Assembly: GCF_014647595.1 (NCBI RefSeq)
Contig: NZ_BMPM01000002.1
Coordinates: forward strand, 558,001-622,000
Length of the DNA: 64,000 bases
Direction: 5' to 3'
Source of the DNA: Paenarthrobacter histidinolovorans
GTDB lineage: Bacteria > Actinomycetota > Actinomycetes > Actinomycetales > Micrococcaceae
Shown: piece by piece, positions 1 through 8,378 of the stretch
Layout: every line of letters starts with the position of its first letter
Numbering within the stretch: the stretch's first letter is position 1
Notes under the pieces: model-generated
Database searches by the model: none
What the model was told of the DNA's origin: nothing
What the model saw: the letters and a program-made list of their open reading frames with translations, nothing else
Position numbers and translations under genes: made by a program

Positions 1-39
1 ATCCAAACGAACTAGGCGATGTGCCGCCTGCGGTGACAT
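1..39 (-). CDS. 5' end of a minus-strand gene leaving the window (uncertain)
   Basis: On the reverse strand an ATG at 37-39 follows GGAGG with six bases between them, a textbook ribosome site, and the frame stays open for 13 codons to the window edge (it reads MSPQAAHRLVRLD). It would lie downstream of, and in the same direction as, the winged-helix regulator at 122-466. The reading depends only on the ribosome site and the open frame, and too little is visible to suggest a product. Confidence 0.35.
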   Translation of the reverse strand, partial: MSPQAAHRLVRLD

Positions 40-121
40 GAAAAGCCTCCAGCACCCCCGCATGTCCGGACCTCTGGCACTCAAGACGCGGGGCGGCGTC
101 GTACTTCACCTACGGGAGAGA

Positions 122-466
122 TCAGCCGCCCGCAATCTCCCGAAGCGTCTGCAGGTGCGCAGCCCACACTGCCCGGCCCAAGACGATCAGGCGGGCCGAC
201 GTCTGCGGAAACTTCCCGGCGAAGCTCTTCTTGATCTTCACGAACTCGGCCTTCTCCAAAATCGCCAGCTGCTTGCTCAGCACAGAGTCACTGATCTGGA
301 TGGCGTCCCGGAGGTCCTTGAAGTCCATCGATTCCGCTCCGGCGAGCGCAGCACCAAGAGAAATGGCCGCCGGGAGGTAGAACCACAGGTTTCCATCGTT
401 AACACCAGCCCCACCAGACCCGGTAAATTTGATTCCACGAGTTTGACCCTCGGTGAGCAACACCAA
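122..466 (-). CDS. Small winged-helix DNA-binding regulator (MarR/ArsR-like, PF13601 type)
   Basis: The protein of about 114 residues is one winged helix. Its core reads DFKDLRDAIQISDSVLSKQL, the helix-turn-helix with the S-x-L-S-x-H/Q-L recognition signature of small one-domain regulators, followed by a wing (FVKIKKSFAGK) and a C-terminal helix ending LREIAGG. These proteins repress neighbouring genes, often transporter genes. The best start I can find is TTG at 464-466 with GAGG upstream. That leaves only 27 bases before the divergent terC start, so the two promoters must overlap the coding regions; a later start is possible but would cut into helix 1. A partner gene may begin at 39 on the same strand. 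Confidence 0.7.
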   Translation of the reverse strand: MVLLTEGQTRGIKFTGSGGAGVNDGNLWFYLPAAISLGAALAGAESMDFKDLRDAIQISDSVLSKQLAILEKAEFVKIKKSFAGKFPQTSARLIVLGRAVWAAHLQTLREIAGG

Positions 467-493
467 TCGCGCGCCTCACGAAAGCAGGATCAT

Positions 494-1681
494 ATGACCG
501 TCTCTCCCCTCATCTGGGGCATCACCATCGTCGTCATTCTGGCGCTCTTGGCCTTTGACTACTTCTTCCACATCCGCAAAGCCCACGTCCCCTCGTTGAA
601 AGAAGCGGCCGTTTGGTCCTCCATCTACGTGGGCCTCGCGATAGTTTTCGGCATCCTGGTGCTGGTCTTTGGCGGAGCACAGATGGGCTCGGAGTACTTT
701 GCCGGATACATCACGGAGAAGGCCCTCTCGGTCGACAACCTGTTTGTCTTCCTGATCATCATGGCGAGCTTCCGGGTACCGCGCGAGGATCAGCAGAAGG
801 TCCTGCTGTTCGGCATCGTGTTTTCACTGATCGCCCGCACCGGCTTCATTTTCCTCGGCGCCGCGCTCATCAATTCGTTCGCCTGGGTGTTCTACATCTT
901 CGGCCTCATCCTGCTCCTGACGGCAGGCAACCTCCTCAAACCTGGCGACCACGGTGACGGCCAAGCGAACAACTTCATCATCCGGCTCGCCAAGAAGCTC
1001 TTCCACACCACAGACAAGTACGACGGCGACAAACTCTTCACCATGGTCAACGGCAAGCGTGCCCTGACTCCCATGCTGCTGGTGATGGTGGCCATCGGCG
1101 GCACGGACATCCTCTTCGCCCTCGACTCCATCCCGGCCATCTTCGGCCTCACCCAGAACGTGTTCATCGTCTTCACCGCGACGGCGTTCTCACTGATGGG
1201 CCTGCGCCAGCTGTACTTCCTGATCGACGGCCTGCTGGACCGCCTCATCTACCTCTCGTACGGCCTCGCGGCGATCCTGGCGTTCATCGGCGTCAAGCTG
1301 ATCCTGCACGCCCTGCACGAGAACAACCTCCCGTTCATCAATGGCGGCGAACACGTGAACGTCATCGAAATCACCACCGGCCTCTCACTGAGCGTCATCA
1401 TCGGCGTACTGGTCATCACCGTGGTGCTCTCACTGATCAGCCCGGCAGGCAAGGCCCAAACAGCCATCAACAACGCCCGCCGCCACGCCGTGGACTACCT
1501 GGACCTCGACTACACCGCCGACGCCAACGAGCGCGAACGCATCTACCGCGCCCTGACCGCGGAAGAGGCACAGATCGTTCAGATGCCCCTGAAGTATCGG
1601 AATAAGGCAAAGGACGTGGAGAAGATCCGCGAACAGGTGGCAGAGGCCCACCGCCAGCACGAGGCCTTCCTCAACCGCTAG
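494..1681 (+). CDS. TerC family integral membrane protein
   Basis: A polytopic membrane protein of 395 residues. It carries the two conserved acidic TerC motifs, EKALSVDNLFVF near residue 77 and FALDSIPAIFG near residue 210, within roughly eight or nine hydrophobic segments. TerC proteins are linked to tellurite resistance and, in better-studied cases, to Mn2+ export or metal loading of exported proteins. The hydrophilic C-terminal tail (about 65 residues, rich in Arg, Glu and Ala) is cytoplasmic-type. I chose ATG 494 because the family sequence begins there (MTVSPLIWG) and an AGG lies six bases upstream; the frame is open back to 38, but that extension has no family character and overlaps the divergent regulator. 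A strong hairpin follows the stop. Confidence 0.9.
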   Translation: MTVSPLIWGITIVVILALLAFDYFFHIRKAHVPSLKEAAVWSSIYVGLAIVFGILVLVFGGAQMGSEYFAGYITEKALSVDNLFVFLIIMASFRVPREDQQKVLLFGIVFSLIARTGFIFLGAALINSFAWVFYIFGLILLLTAGNLLKPGDHGDGQANNFIIRLAKKLFHTTDKYDGDKLFTMVNGKRALTPMLLVMVAIGGTDILFALDSIPAIFGLTQNVFIVFTATAFSLMGLRQLYFLIDGLLDRLIYLSYGLAAILAFIGVKLILHALHENNLPFINGGEHVNVIEITTGLSLSVIIGVLVITVVLSLISPAGKAQTAINNARRHAVDYLDLDYTADANERERIYRALTAEEAQIVQMPLKYRNKAKDVEKIREQVAEAHRQHEAFLNR

Positions 1682-1703
1682 CAACGCCCCCGCTTAAGAA
1701 CGA

Positions 1704-1739
1704 AAACGGGACCCTGGCATCACTGCCTGGGTCCCGTTT
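1704..1739. terminator. Bidirectional hairpin terminator between terC and the MFS gene
   Basis: A 16-base arm (aaacgggaccctggca) and its complement are separated by a tcac loop, with one mismatch. The arm ends are A-rich on one side and T-rich on the other, so the hairpin can end transcription of terC and of the convergent MFS gene. Confidence 0.8.
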
Positions 1740-1816
1740 CGATGTTCACCTGCACACTCGATGGCGGGCAACGTCGTTTGCGCAGCGGGCCATCGAATCG
1801 GGCACAACCGCTCCCG

Positions 1817-3181
1817 CTAGACCGCAGGCTTCCGCCACATCACTGCGAGCACCAGCACCACGGCACTGAGCCCGAGCATCACCAGGACCATGATCCCCCA
1901 GTTCGCCTGGTTCACGCCCGGCCCGTACAGCACACCGATCAGCACGGTGGCGGTGATCGCGCCCAGATAGCGGCAAGTCTGGAAGATACCGGCGGCGACT
2001 CCCCTTTCCTCAGGGCGGGCGGAGACATATAGACCCTGGTTGGAGGCCGTACTGACCACGCCGTACGGGACACCCATCATTGCGGTCAGAACGAAGACCA
2101 CCGGCACCCAGAGCGACAACGTGAGGATTCCCAACGCACCGGAAGCAAGCGTCAGAATCCCCACCCCGGTGATCAGCACCGAACGCACGCCGAACCGCTC
2201 AATGAACCGAACCGTCAGCGGCGTCACCACAACCGACAACGCCGCAAGGGGAAGCATCAGCAGGCCCACCACACCGGCGTCGTAATGCCCTGCCTCCTGC
2301 AGAAGCTGCGGCAGGCCGAAGAACGCAAAGTAATACACGCCGCTGAAAACAATGAACAGCAGGTAGACCAGCAGCAGCGGGCGGTTGCGACCCAGCAGTC
2401 GGAGGTCCAGGAATGGTGGCCTGAACCTGAGCTCGCGCCAGGCAAAGAGCGCACCGATCACAGTAGCTGCGCCCAAGAGGTACCAACGATAGCCGGGCAG
2501 AACGTTGAGCAGCGCCATCATGGCGAGCATGAGCGAACTGACGAAGGCGAGGATGCCGGGGATGTCGGAATCACGGATCAGCGTTCCCAATGAACCCGTC
2601 TCCCGGCCGGAATCCGCGGGAGCTGTTTGCCGGACAACAAACAAGGCGAGCAAAGCGATGGGCACGTTGATCGCGAACAGCGCCTGCCACCCCACCAGGC
2701 TCACCAGCAGTCCGCCCACCACCGGACCGACGGCAGCGGCCGAGGTGTTCGCCATCTGAATCCGGCCCAGCGGCCGGGTGGACGGCAAGTTCGCCAGCCG
2801 GCTCAGTTCGGTCACCATGACGACGGCGGACGGGTACGCCGTCGCGGTACCTACGGCCATGAACGCGCGCGCCACGCAAACCAGCGCGAAGTTGGGCAGG
2901 AACGGCGCGATCGCACAGGTGACGGCCACCAATGCCATGCCGAACATGAAAAGTCGTCGGGGGCCGAAACGATCAGCCAGCCTGCCCATGAGCGGCTGCC
3001 CTGCCGCGGACGCCAGGTAAAACGACGTGATCACCCAGGTAACTGTTGCGACGTCGAGCTCAAAATGCTCCCGAAGGACTACGAGCGCAACAGCGATCAT
3101 GGACGAGTTCAGCGGGTTCAGCGCAGTTCCAAGGCTCAACGCAGCAATCGCGAGCCCTGGACGGGGGTTTTTGGCGGTCAC
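1817..3181 (-). CDS. MFS transporter, drug:H+ antiporter type
   Basis: A 454-residue transporter of the major facilitator superfamily. The N-terminal half has the A/DHA2-like pattern LNSSMIAVALVVL in TM1, then the loop 2-3 signature GRLADRFGPRRLF and the antiporter-like segment AAAVGPVVGGLL in TM5. It probably exports a drug or metabolite across the cytoplasmic membrane; the substrate cannot be read from the sequence. GTG at 3179-3181 gives the N-terminus VTAKNPRPGLAIAALS. Longer in-frame starts run into the end of the upstream GAF-ANTAR gene (stop at 3252) and encode low-quality sequence. The gene follows the regulator by about 70 bases on the same strand and may be co-transcribed with it. 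Confidence 0.85.
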   Translation of the reverse strand: MTAKNPRPGLAIAALSLGTALNPLNSSMIAVALVVLREHFELDVATVTWVITSFYLASAAGQPLMGRLADRFGPRRLFMFGMALVAVTCAIAPFLPNFALVCVARAFMAVGTATAYPSAVVMVTELSRLANLPSTRPLGRIQMANTSAAAVGPVVGGLLVSLVGWQALFAINVPIALLALFVVRQTAPADSGRETGSLGTLIRDSDIPGILAFVSSLMLAMMALLNVLPGYRWYLLGAATVIGALFAWRELRFRPPFLDLRLLGRNRPLLLVYLLFIVFSGVYYFAFFGLPQLLQEAGHYDAGVVGLLMLPLAALSVVVTPLTVRFIERFGVRSVLITGVGILTLASGALGILTLSLWVPVVFVLTAMMGVPYGVVSTASNQGLYVSARPEERGVAAGIFQTCRYLGAITATVLIGVLYGPGVNQANWGIMVLVMLGLSAVVLVLAVMWRKPAV

Positions 3182-3251
3182 CCAACCCAGTCTGCTCCAT
3201 AGTTGCCTCGGGTCACGAAACGGGTTCGCTGGGCGGACTCTGCCGGGTTGA

Positions 3252-3989
3252 TCACTCCTCGAAGTGAGTGGTGATCTTCCCCGACGACACGGCCGCGATG
3301 ATCGACTTGGCCAGGTGCCGCAGTTTGATGTTCCGGTTGCTGGAGGCCGTCCGCAGGATAGTGAAAGCTTCCTCCTGGCTGCAATGGTTTTGCGCCATGA
3401 TCGCCCCGACTGCGAGGTCGATGACGGTACGCGACTGCATGGCTGTTGCCAGGTCATTCCGGGCATCGCTGAGCTGCGCGATTTTCAAAGCGAGACGCAG
3501 CGACTTGGATGCGTGGGAGGCAAAAACCTCGGCCCGGTCCACATCCTCAGCGCTGAACGCGTCTGGCTTCTCGGAGTACAGGTTCAGGGCAGCGCGCGTA
3601 TCGCCTTCAACCAGGAGGGGGACGCTGAGGATGGAACGAAGCCCTTGGTCCGAGGCGGCCTGAACATACGCCGGCCAGCGATGCTCGTTCAGGAGGTCCT
3701 CAACCAGCACGGCGGTGAGCTTGTCCATGGCCGTGAGACAGGGGCCCTCAAAAGTGCTCTGGAGTTGATCCATGATGCGTGCGCGCTGGTCACTGCTGGC
3801 AGCGGTTGCCGACTTCTTGCGGCGCAACACGGTGATGCCACTGAATACCGGGCTCTCCGGGTTGGAGAGGCTCTCGGCGGAGAAAGCTGCGAGATCGCTG
3901 AGGAAAGCCTCAACGTCTTCACTGCCCAGAACCAGATCCAAAAAGTATCCGTTCTGGAGAGCTTCCTGCTCGGGGAGGGGGTTGACCAT
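3252..3989 (-). CDS. GAF and ANTAR domain protein (transcription antitermination regulator)
   Basis: A protein of 245 residues. Residues about 20-165 form a GAF-type sensor fold (SILSVPLLVEGDTRAALNLY), and residues about 175-235 form an ANTAR RNA-binding domain (SRTVIDLAVGAIMAQNHCSQ, then EEAFTILRTASS). ANTAR proteins bind paired hairpins in nascent RNA and prevent termination. GAF-ANTAR proteins without a receiver domain are abundant in Arthrobacter and mycobacteria, and their ligands are mostly unknown. ATG at 3987-3989 has AGGAA seven bases upstream and starts the recognisable sequence (MVNPLPEQEALQ). The MFS gene lies directly downstream and is a plausible target. Confidence 0.88.
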   Translation of the reverse strand: MVNPLPEQEALQNGYFLDLVLGSEDVEAFLSDLAAFSAESLSNPESPVFSGITVLRRKKSATAASSDQRARIMDQLQSTFEGPCLTAMDKLTAVLVEDLLNEHRWPAYVQAASDQGLRSILSVPLLVEGDTRAALNLYSEKPDAFSAEDVDRAEVFASHASKSLRLALKIAQLSDARNDLATAMQSRTVIDLAVGAIMAQNHCSQEEAFTILRTASSNRNIKLRHLAKSIIAAVSSGKITTHFEE

Positions 3990-4255
3990 GCACGTTCCTA
4001 CTGACTGAAATGCGTCCCCAGCAGACAGCAAAGGAGCGAAAAGGGCCGCCCTCTGCAAAACGGTCTGGCAATACCTTATCGCCCAACGATCGACGGTACA
4101 AAGTGCGCCGCAAGACGACCTGACCTGCGGCAACACCCACAGCATCATGGCGGCTTGTCAACCCCGTCGACGATTACAGGGGACGCAACAAATAAGTAGG
4201 CTCACTCGGCGAGCGAGGACCCCTCCCCGAAGGAAGACCGCCTCATCGGGCGACT

Positions 4256-4333
4256 CTAAGACGCCGGTACCGTCGTCGAGCCCCTCACCACCAGCTCAGT
4301 TCCCAACTCGATCCGCTGGCCCTGGACGCTCAC
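4256..4333 (-). pseudogene. C-terminal remnant of a LacI-family regulator
   Basis: On the reverse strand the last 25 codons before a TAG at 4256-4258 read VSVQGQRIELGTELVVRGST followed by TVPAS. That is the typical final beta strand and tail of LacI/GalR repressors (R-I-E-L-x-T-E-L-V-V-R-G-S-T). Upstream the frame becomes unrelated (WISWSARSLKWV) and then meets a stop near 4364, so the rest of the gene is missing. The fragment sits in the 470-base gap between the ANTAR gene and the acetyltransferase. I see nothing else in that gap beyond probable promoters for the two flanking genes. Confidence 0.7.
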
Positions 4334-4459
4334 CACCCACTTTAAACTCCGGGCACTCCAAATTCAGCCGATTTCGGTTGCATCATCGCCCAACAGGGGT
4401 TCAAAGTAGGTGGCGAAGGCACGGCCCATGGCATACTCCGCTGCCGGTAGGCTTCGGAG

Positions 4460-4969
4460 ATGCTCCCCTATCCGACCAAGCGATTGCGCTTTCGCGGGAT
4501 GACTACAGCCGATCTCGACGAGATGAGCGGCCTGCTCGGTGACCCCGATGTGATGACCTATTACCCGGCGCCGAAAACCCGGGAAGAAGCAGGGGCCTGG
4601 ATCGATTGGAACCTGACGAACTATGCCCGCCATGGGTACGGGTTGTGGATTGTGGAAACGCTCGACGGCGGGTTCGTGGGCGACTGCGGACTGACATGGC
4701 AGAGCGTCAATGGCCGGCCCGAACTTGAGCTCGGCTACCACGTACGCCTGGATCTTCAGGGGCGGGGCTATGCCACGGAAGCGGCTTCGGCCTGCCTCGA
4801 ATACGCCCGGGATGTGGTGGACGTTGATCGCCTGGTAGCCATCATTCACCCCGGCAATGTGGCTTCGAGGCGGGTCGCCGAACGGATCGGAATGCGGCAC
4901 CTTGAGGACGACCTCGCGGGGTCCATGGTGCGGACCGTGATGGGCATTGAGCTGGGGCCGTTGCAATAG
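4460..4969 (+). CDS. GNAT family N-acetyltransferase (RimJ/RimL-like)
   Basis: A protein of 169 residues with the GNAT fold. It starts with the RimJ-type strand TKRLRFRGMTTADLDEMSGL, has the acetyl-CoA pyrophosphate-binding motif LDLQGRGYATEAA near residue 100 (Q-G-R-G-Y-A), and the motif B pattern NVASRRVAERIGM near residue 135. RimJ/RimL-like members acetylate protein N-termini or small amines; the substrate here is unknown. ATG 4460 has GGTAGG eight bases upstream. The gene stands alone and is convergent with the following minus-strand gene. Confidence 0.85.
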   Translation: MLPYPTKRLRFRGMTTADLDEMSGLLGDPDVMTYYPAPKTREEAGAWIDWNLTNYARHGYGLWIVETLDGGFVGDCGLTWQSVNGRPELELGYHVRLDLQGRGYATEAASACLEYARDVVDVDRLVAIIHPGNVASRRVAERIGMRHLEDDLAGSMVRTVMGIELGPLQ

Positions 4970-5006
4970 CCGGCTAATGCGATGATCGCGAACCGTCTCC
5001 TGGGCC

Positions 5007-5705
5007 TCACACGAACTTCACGTCCGTATCCGCGTCCGTATCCGGGTCCTTCCGGGTATCCAGCATTCCGGCAATCTTGCCTTCCAGAGCGGCGACTGTT
5101 GCTTCGGGCAGGACAATCAGGCCGTCGAGTTCCTTGCGTGCGCGCTTGTACGCCGTCTGTCGTTCCGCGGGCGTGGCGGCGGTGTCCTCGGCAATGCGCA
5201 ACAGTTTGCGGGCCGTCGCCAGACGCTCCCGCTCGGGGCCGGAGAAGTTTCCGTCTTTGATTCGCCTGGCTTCGCCAGCGACGTCGAACGCCAACTCGTA
5301 GCTGTGAACGGCCGCTCGATACTCAGCAAGGCGAGCCGGCGTCGAAATCTCCTCCGGCGCGCCGGGCCGTAGGCCATCGGCTTCTTTCTTGGCCCGCAGG
5401 AACGCGACCGTGAGCGGTTCACGGACGTCGGTCATGAGCGGAAAGTCGATGAGATTGCCGACGTCGAGTTCGTACTCCAGCCATCTGTGATTGACCGAAT
5501 CGTGCGCGGCCATCAGCGAGACCACCTCGGCCTGGTTTGCTTCCTCGTGCACCGCCAGCTGGTTGCGCAGCTTCAGCAGCTCGACCTTGCGACGGTGCCG
5601 CTCCTCGCTCGCTTTGGACCACGACCTCGCCCAGCCGCCAGCCATCCCGCCGATGGGGAAGATGAGCCACCAGTAACTGCCAAGGAAGTCGAAGAGGGGT
5701 TGCAC
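5007..5705 (-). CDS. Hypothetical membrane-anchored coiled-coil protein
   Basis: I do not recognise this 232-residue protein. It has one N-terminal membrane segment (FLGSYWWLIFPIGGMAGG, residues about 7-24). A highly charged, heptad-like helical stretch follows (KASEERHRRKVELLKLRNQL), then mostly helical sequence and an acidic tail of Asp-Pro-Asp-Thr-Asp repeats. The topology suggests a membrane-tethered cytoplasmic helical bundle. I chose GTG at 5703-5705, which has GGAGG and GGAG upstream and starts VQPLFDFLGS; an in-frame start 36 bases earlier at 5741 is possible. The gene is followed by a convergent acetyltransferase and preceded by a putative lipoprotein on the same strand. Confidence 0.6.
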   Translation of the reverse strand: MQPLFDFLGSYWWLIFPIGGMAGGWARSWSKASEERHRRKVELLKLRNQLAVHEEANQAEVVSLMAAHDSVNHRWLEYELDVGNLIDFPLMTDVREPLTVAFLRAKKEADGLRPGAPEEISTPARLAEYRAAVHSYELAFDVAGEARRIKDGNFSGPERERLATARKLLRIAEDTAATPAERQTAYKRARKELDGLIVLPEATVAALEGKIAGMLDTRKDPDTDADTDVKFV

Positions 5706-5760
5706 TGCTCCATCCTCCCACCGTATTTGGCCGGCTCTCAAGAGTGGTGCACAGGCCAGG

Positions 5761-6261
5761 CTATTTGACGATTGTCAGCGGTTCCATTCGGACAGCACAA
5801 GACGCCCTTTCCAGTTGCTCCCCGCCCACAGCCACGCGGTTGTTTTGCCCCGTGTCGTCGCACCAATCCACTCCATCAGGCGAGGCGTTCACTGCCAACA
5901 CCCCCGGCGCTGTCTCCGCGGGGATATCCAGGATGAACGAGAACGCACCCGTGTCCGTCATGGGAGCTGTGGCGTGCAGAACCTCTGTTCCGGCGGCATC
6001 TGTAATCACGATGAGGACCCGGGCGTCCGAGCCATAGCGGGGATTGCATTTCGCCTCTGGAGCAGAAATAGTCACTGACTCTCCGGCTCGCGCCGAGGAC
6101 GGACTCACCGTATAAGGGGGCGGCATACACGCCGGCGCTCCCAGAGAGGAACTGCATCCTGAAGAGGCCATGATCAGAACTGCTGCCGGGGCAAGCAGCA
6201 GAACGATCCATAGCCTGGCCGTGGAAAGCCTCGGACGACAAGCAGATGCCATCCCCCCCAT
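5761..6261 (-). CDS. Putative lipoprotein
   Basis: A protein of 166 residues (slightly shorter if the second ATG at 6252 is used). A basic N-terminus and a long hydrophobic segment (LWIVLLLAPAAVLIMASSGC) end in a lipobox, with the modified cysteine near residue 36. The exported part begins CSSSLGAPACMPPPYTVSPS and looks like an immunoglobulin-like or bacterial Big-type beta sandwich (RAGESVTISAPEA). Three further cysteines could form disulfides outside the cell. The function is unknown; a surface or periplasmic-side beta-sandwich protein is the most that can be said. Its neighbour at 5007-5705 is co-oriented, with 55 bases between them. Confidence 0.7.
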   Translation of the reverse strand: MGGMASACRPRLSTARLWIVLLLAPAAVLIMASSGCSSSLGAPACMPPPYTVSPSSARAGESVTISAPEAKCNPRYGSDARVLIVITDAAGTEVLHATAPMTDTGAFSFILDIPAETAPGVLAVNASPDGVDWCDDTGQNNRVAVGGEQLERASCAVRMEPLTIVK

Positions 6262-6490
6262 TCTGCTTCGCCTGTCCCGTGGAACTGCCGGCAGTGCCCG
6301 AATCGCCCCGGATCGTTATCAATCCATCAGGGGCTTGAAATCAAGGAGCCACACCCACCAGCGTTCTTACAGCCGTGAACGTCAGCGCATGCGTTAGAGC
6401 ATGTTGTGCTCAGGCCGATTACACATAAGTTTACCTTTCGCACCCTATAGGCTCCTTCCGACCCTGAATCCACTTACGGAAGGACACACC

Positions 6491-7246
6491 TTGCCCACAA
6501 CGAATGACCACAACGACGTGGCATCCACCCCGGCCCTCAATGTTGTGGTGGCCGGCTCCACCAGTGCGGCGGGCCAAGCAGTGGTGGGCGCATTGCTCGC
6601 CGCTGGAGCCCGCGTTGCCGCCGTCGACCTCGACACCGCCCGCCTCGAAGAACTCGCCGCTAAGTACCACGGCGTTGTCCCCTACACCTGCAACCTGGCG
6701 AACATGGAGTCGGTGGAGAAGCTGGCTGCTTCGGTTCGAAACGACCTCGGGCCGGTCGACGGGCTGATCCACCTGGTGGGTGGTTGGCGCGGAGGCGATG
6801 GGATTGCCGGACAGAAGGACGAGGACTGGGACGTGCTGCACACCAGCATCATGACCACCCTCCGGAACACTTCCCGCGCTTTCTACGCGGATTTGGAAGC
6901 ATCGCCGCGGGGCCGCCTGGCCATCGTTTCCGCCACGGCGGCAGCGAACCCCACCGCCGGGGGCGCCAGCTATTCGGCCATCAAGGCCGCCTCCGAAGCA
7001 TGGGTCCTCGGCGTCGCCGACGGTTTCAACGCAGCCCAGTCCGGCCACAAGACCGAGCCCAAGGAACAAAGCTCCGCTGCCGTGGTGTTCGTCGTGAAAG
7101 CCCTTCTGGACGACACAATGAAGGAGGCAGCACCCCACCGGAAATTCCCCGGCTACACGCACGTCAACGAACTTGCCGAACACATCGCCGCGCTCTTCGA
7201 CGCCCCGGCTTCCCACCTGAATGGCACCCGTCAGCGCCTGAGCTAG
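6491..7246 (+). CDS. Short-chain dehydrogenase/reductase
   Basis: An SDR of 251 residues. Its nucleotide-binding motif is an altered glycine-rich loop (VVAGSTSAAGQAVVGAL) instead of the usual T-G-x3-G-x-G. It keeps the catalytic pair in YSAIKAASEAWV and the structural LIHLVGGWRGG where classical SDRs have N-N-A-G. These changes place it among divergent reductases of unknown substrate. TTG at 6491 is preceded by GGAAGGA and begins right after a 5' region without coding character; the open frame back to 6401 is probably not translated. It lies 35 bases upstream of the VOC gene and may be transcribed with it. Confidence 0.75.
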   Translation: MPTTNDHNDVASTPALNVVVAGSTSAAGQAVVGALLAAGARVAAVDLDTARLEELAAKYHGVVPYTCNLANMESVEKLAASVRNDLGPVDGLIHLVGGWRGGDGIAGQKDEDWDVLHTSIMTTLRNTSRAFYADLEASPRGRLAIVSATAAANPTAGGASYSAIKAASEAWVLGVADGFNAAQSGHKTEPKEQSSAAVVFVVKALLDDTMKEAAPHRKFPGYTHVNELAEHIAALFDAPASHLNGTRQRLS

Positions 7247-7280
7247 CTTCCGGCGTCGTACGTGTAGCTAGCATGTCCGT

Positions 7281-7712
7281 ATGGACCAGCGACTGCACTT
7301 CATCACGTTCGCCACGCCTGACCTCAACCGGGCCCGCGCCTTCTACAAGGACGGGCTCGGTTGGGAGCCGCTCATGGACGTACCGGACGAGATCATCTTC
7401 TTCCAGGTGGGACCGGGTTTGATGCTCGGCCTGTTCGACGCCGAAAAGTTCGACCAGGATCTGGCCGGCGGGACCAAGACCAACGGCATCAGCGGCGTGA
7501 CGCTCTCCCACAATGTCGGCAGCCCCGAAGAGGTTTCCAGCACCATCGAGGCACTTGTGACTGCCGGCGCCACTCTGGTAAAGCCTGCGCAGTCGGGCGC
7601 TTTCGGCGGAATCTTCCACGGGCACGTCAAAGATCCGAACGGCATCGTGTGGGAGATCGCGCATAACCCCGGCTGGCGGATTGACCACGACGGAACGGTG
7701 GTTTTCGGATGA
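7281..7712 (+). CDS. VOC (glyoxalase/bleomycin resistance) superfamily protein
   Basis: A protein of 143 residues with two beta-alpha-beta-beta-beta modules. It starts with the VOC opening [20 protein letters not shown] and ends with the family's closing strand [18 protein letters not shown], where Asp and Glu are typical of this fold. VOC proteins bind a metal and a small ligand and act as lyases, dioxygenases or antibiotic-binding proteins; no particular activity is indicated. Its stop overlaps the start of the DinB gene by four bases (ATGA), so the two are translationally coupled and may act on the same thiol-conjugated or toxic metabolite. Confidence 0.85.
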   Translation: MDQRLHFITFATPDLNRARAFYKDGLGWEPLMDVPDEIIFFQVGPGLMLGLFDAEKFDQDLAGGTKTNGISGVTLSHNVGSPEEVSSTIEALVTAGATLVKPAQSGAFGGIFHGHVKDPNGIVWEIAHNPGWRIDHDGTVVFG

Positions 7713-8209
7713 GCGCCCTGCCGCAGACGTTCGCAGACGACGTCATCAATCAAGACCTCCGGACCCAGTTCGAAACGTTCCTGGACGAGCACCGTCGCGC
7801 CCTGAACGCCAGTCTCGATGGACTCACCGAGGAACAGGCACGACGGCGGTTGGTCCAGTCGCGTACAACCCTCCTGGGTTTGGTCAAGCACGCCATCTTC
7901 GTGGAAAAGGTCTGGTTCGACGAAGCCATCACGTGCAGGTCCCGGGCCGACATTGGCATCCCCGCCACGCCTGATGAGTCTTTCATCCTTGGCGAAGAGG
8001 ACACTATTGCCAGCATTCAATCAGCACATGCAGAGGCGTGCGAGGCTTCCCGCCGGGCGGCCGCGAATGCAGGACTCGACGAACTTGTGTTGGGCAACCG
8101 CCGCGGCCCACTACCCCTGCGCTGGGTGTACCTGCACATGCTGCGTGAACTGGCCCAGCACTGCGGACACGCGGATATCCTGCGGGAGCAAATCGTCAAC
8201 CCAGATTGA
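7709..8209 (+). CDS. DinB family protein (DUF664, mycothiol-transferase-like)
   Basis: A protein of 166 residues forming a four-helix DinB bundle. The three histidines expected to hold the metal are visible: one in [16 protein letters not shown] near residue 53, and two in [17 protein letters not shown] near residues 150-154. Members of this family in actinobacteria include mycothiol-dependent transferases and isomerases. It is coupled to the VOC gene by a four-base overlap. A large hairpin begins about 40 bases after the stop. Confidence 0.85.
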   Translation: MSALPQTFADDVINQDLRTQFETFLDEHRRALNASLDGLTEEQARRRLVQSRTTLLGLVKHAIFVEKVWFDEAITCRSRADIGIPATPDESFILGEEDTIASIQSAHAEACEASRRAAANAGLDELVLGNRRGPLPLRWVYLHMLRELAQHCGHADILREQIVNPD

Positions 8210-8248
8210 TACTTCGGCCCTGGAAATGGTGAGCACGCCACCCCCAGG

Positions 8249-8306
8249 TCGCGGGAAACGTGCGGGATCGCCCAAGAGGACCGGCGATCCCGCACGCTTC
8301 CCGCGA
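8249..8306. repeat. Long near-perfect inverted repeat (24-base arms)
   Basis: Arms 8249-8272 and 8283-8306 are complementary apart from one A/G difference and are separated by ten bases (caagaggacc). The sequence lies just after the DinB gene and before the ArsR promoter. It could end transcription, but it is longer than needed and lacks a T run, so it may instead be a member of a dispersed palindromic element family. I did not see a second copy in the window. Confidence 0.7.
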
Positions 8307-8341
8307 TCTCGCTGCGTTCGCCGGAAGACCCTGAGAATCCG

Positions 8342-8378
8342 TTGACACGTGACCAAACAGTCACCTATCCTGAAGCCA
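8342..8378 (+). promoter_or_regulatory. Promoter with embedded operator for the ArsR-SRPBCC gene (leaderless start)
   Basis: TTGACA (8342-8347) and TATCCT (8366-8371) are 18 bases apart. The predicted transcription start falls on or within a base or two of the ATG at 8378, so the mRNA is probably leaderless; no ribosome site is present. An inverted repeat GTGAC-N6-GTCAC (8349-8364) fills the spacer between the two hexamers, where a bound repressor would block RNA polymerase. Autoregulation by the encoded ArsR domain is inferred. Confidence 0.75.

Noticed and set aside
38..493. Upstream extension of terC
   Set aside because: The extra residues are Arg/Pro-rich, lie opposite the winged-helix regulator and do not resemble TerC proteins.
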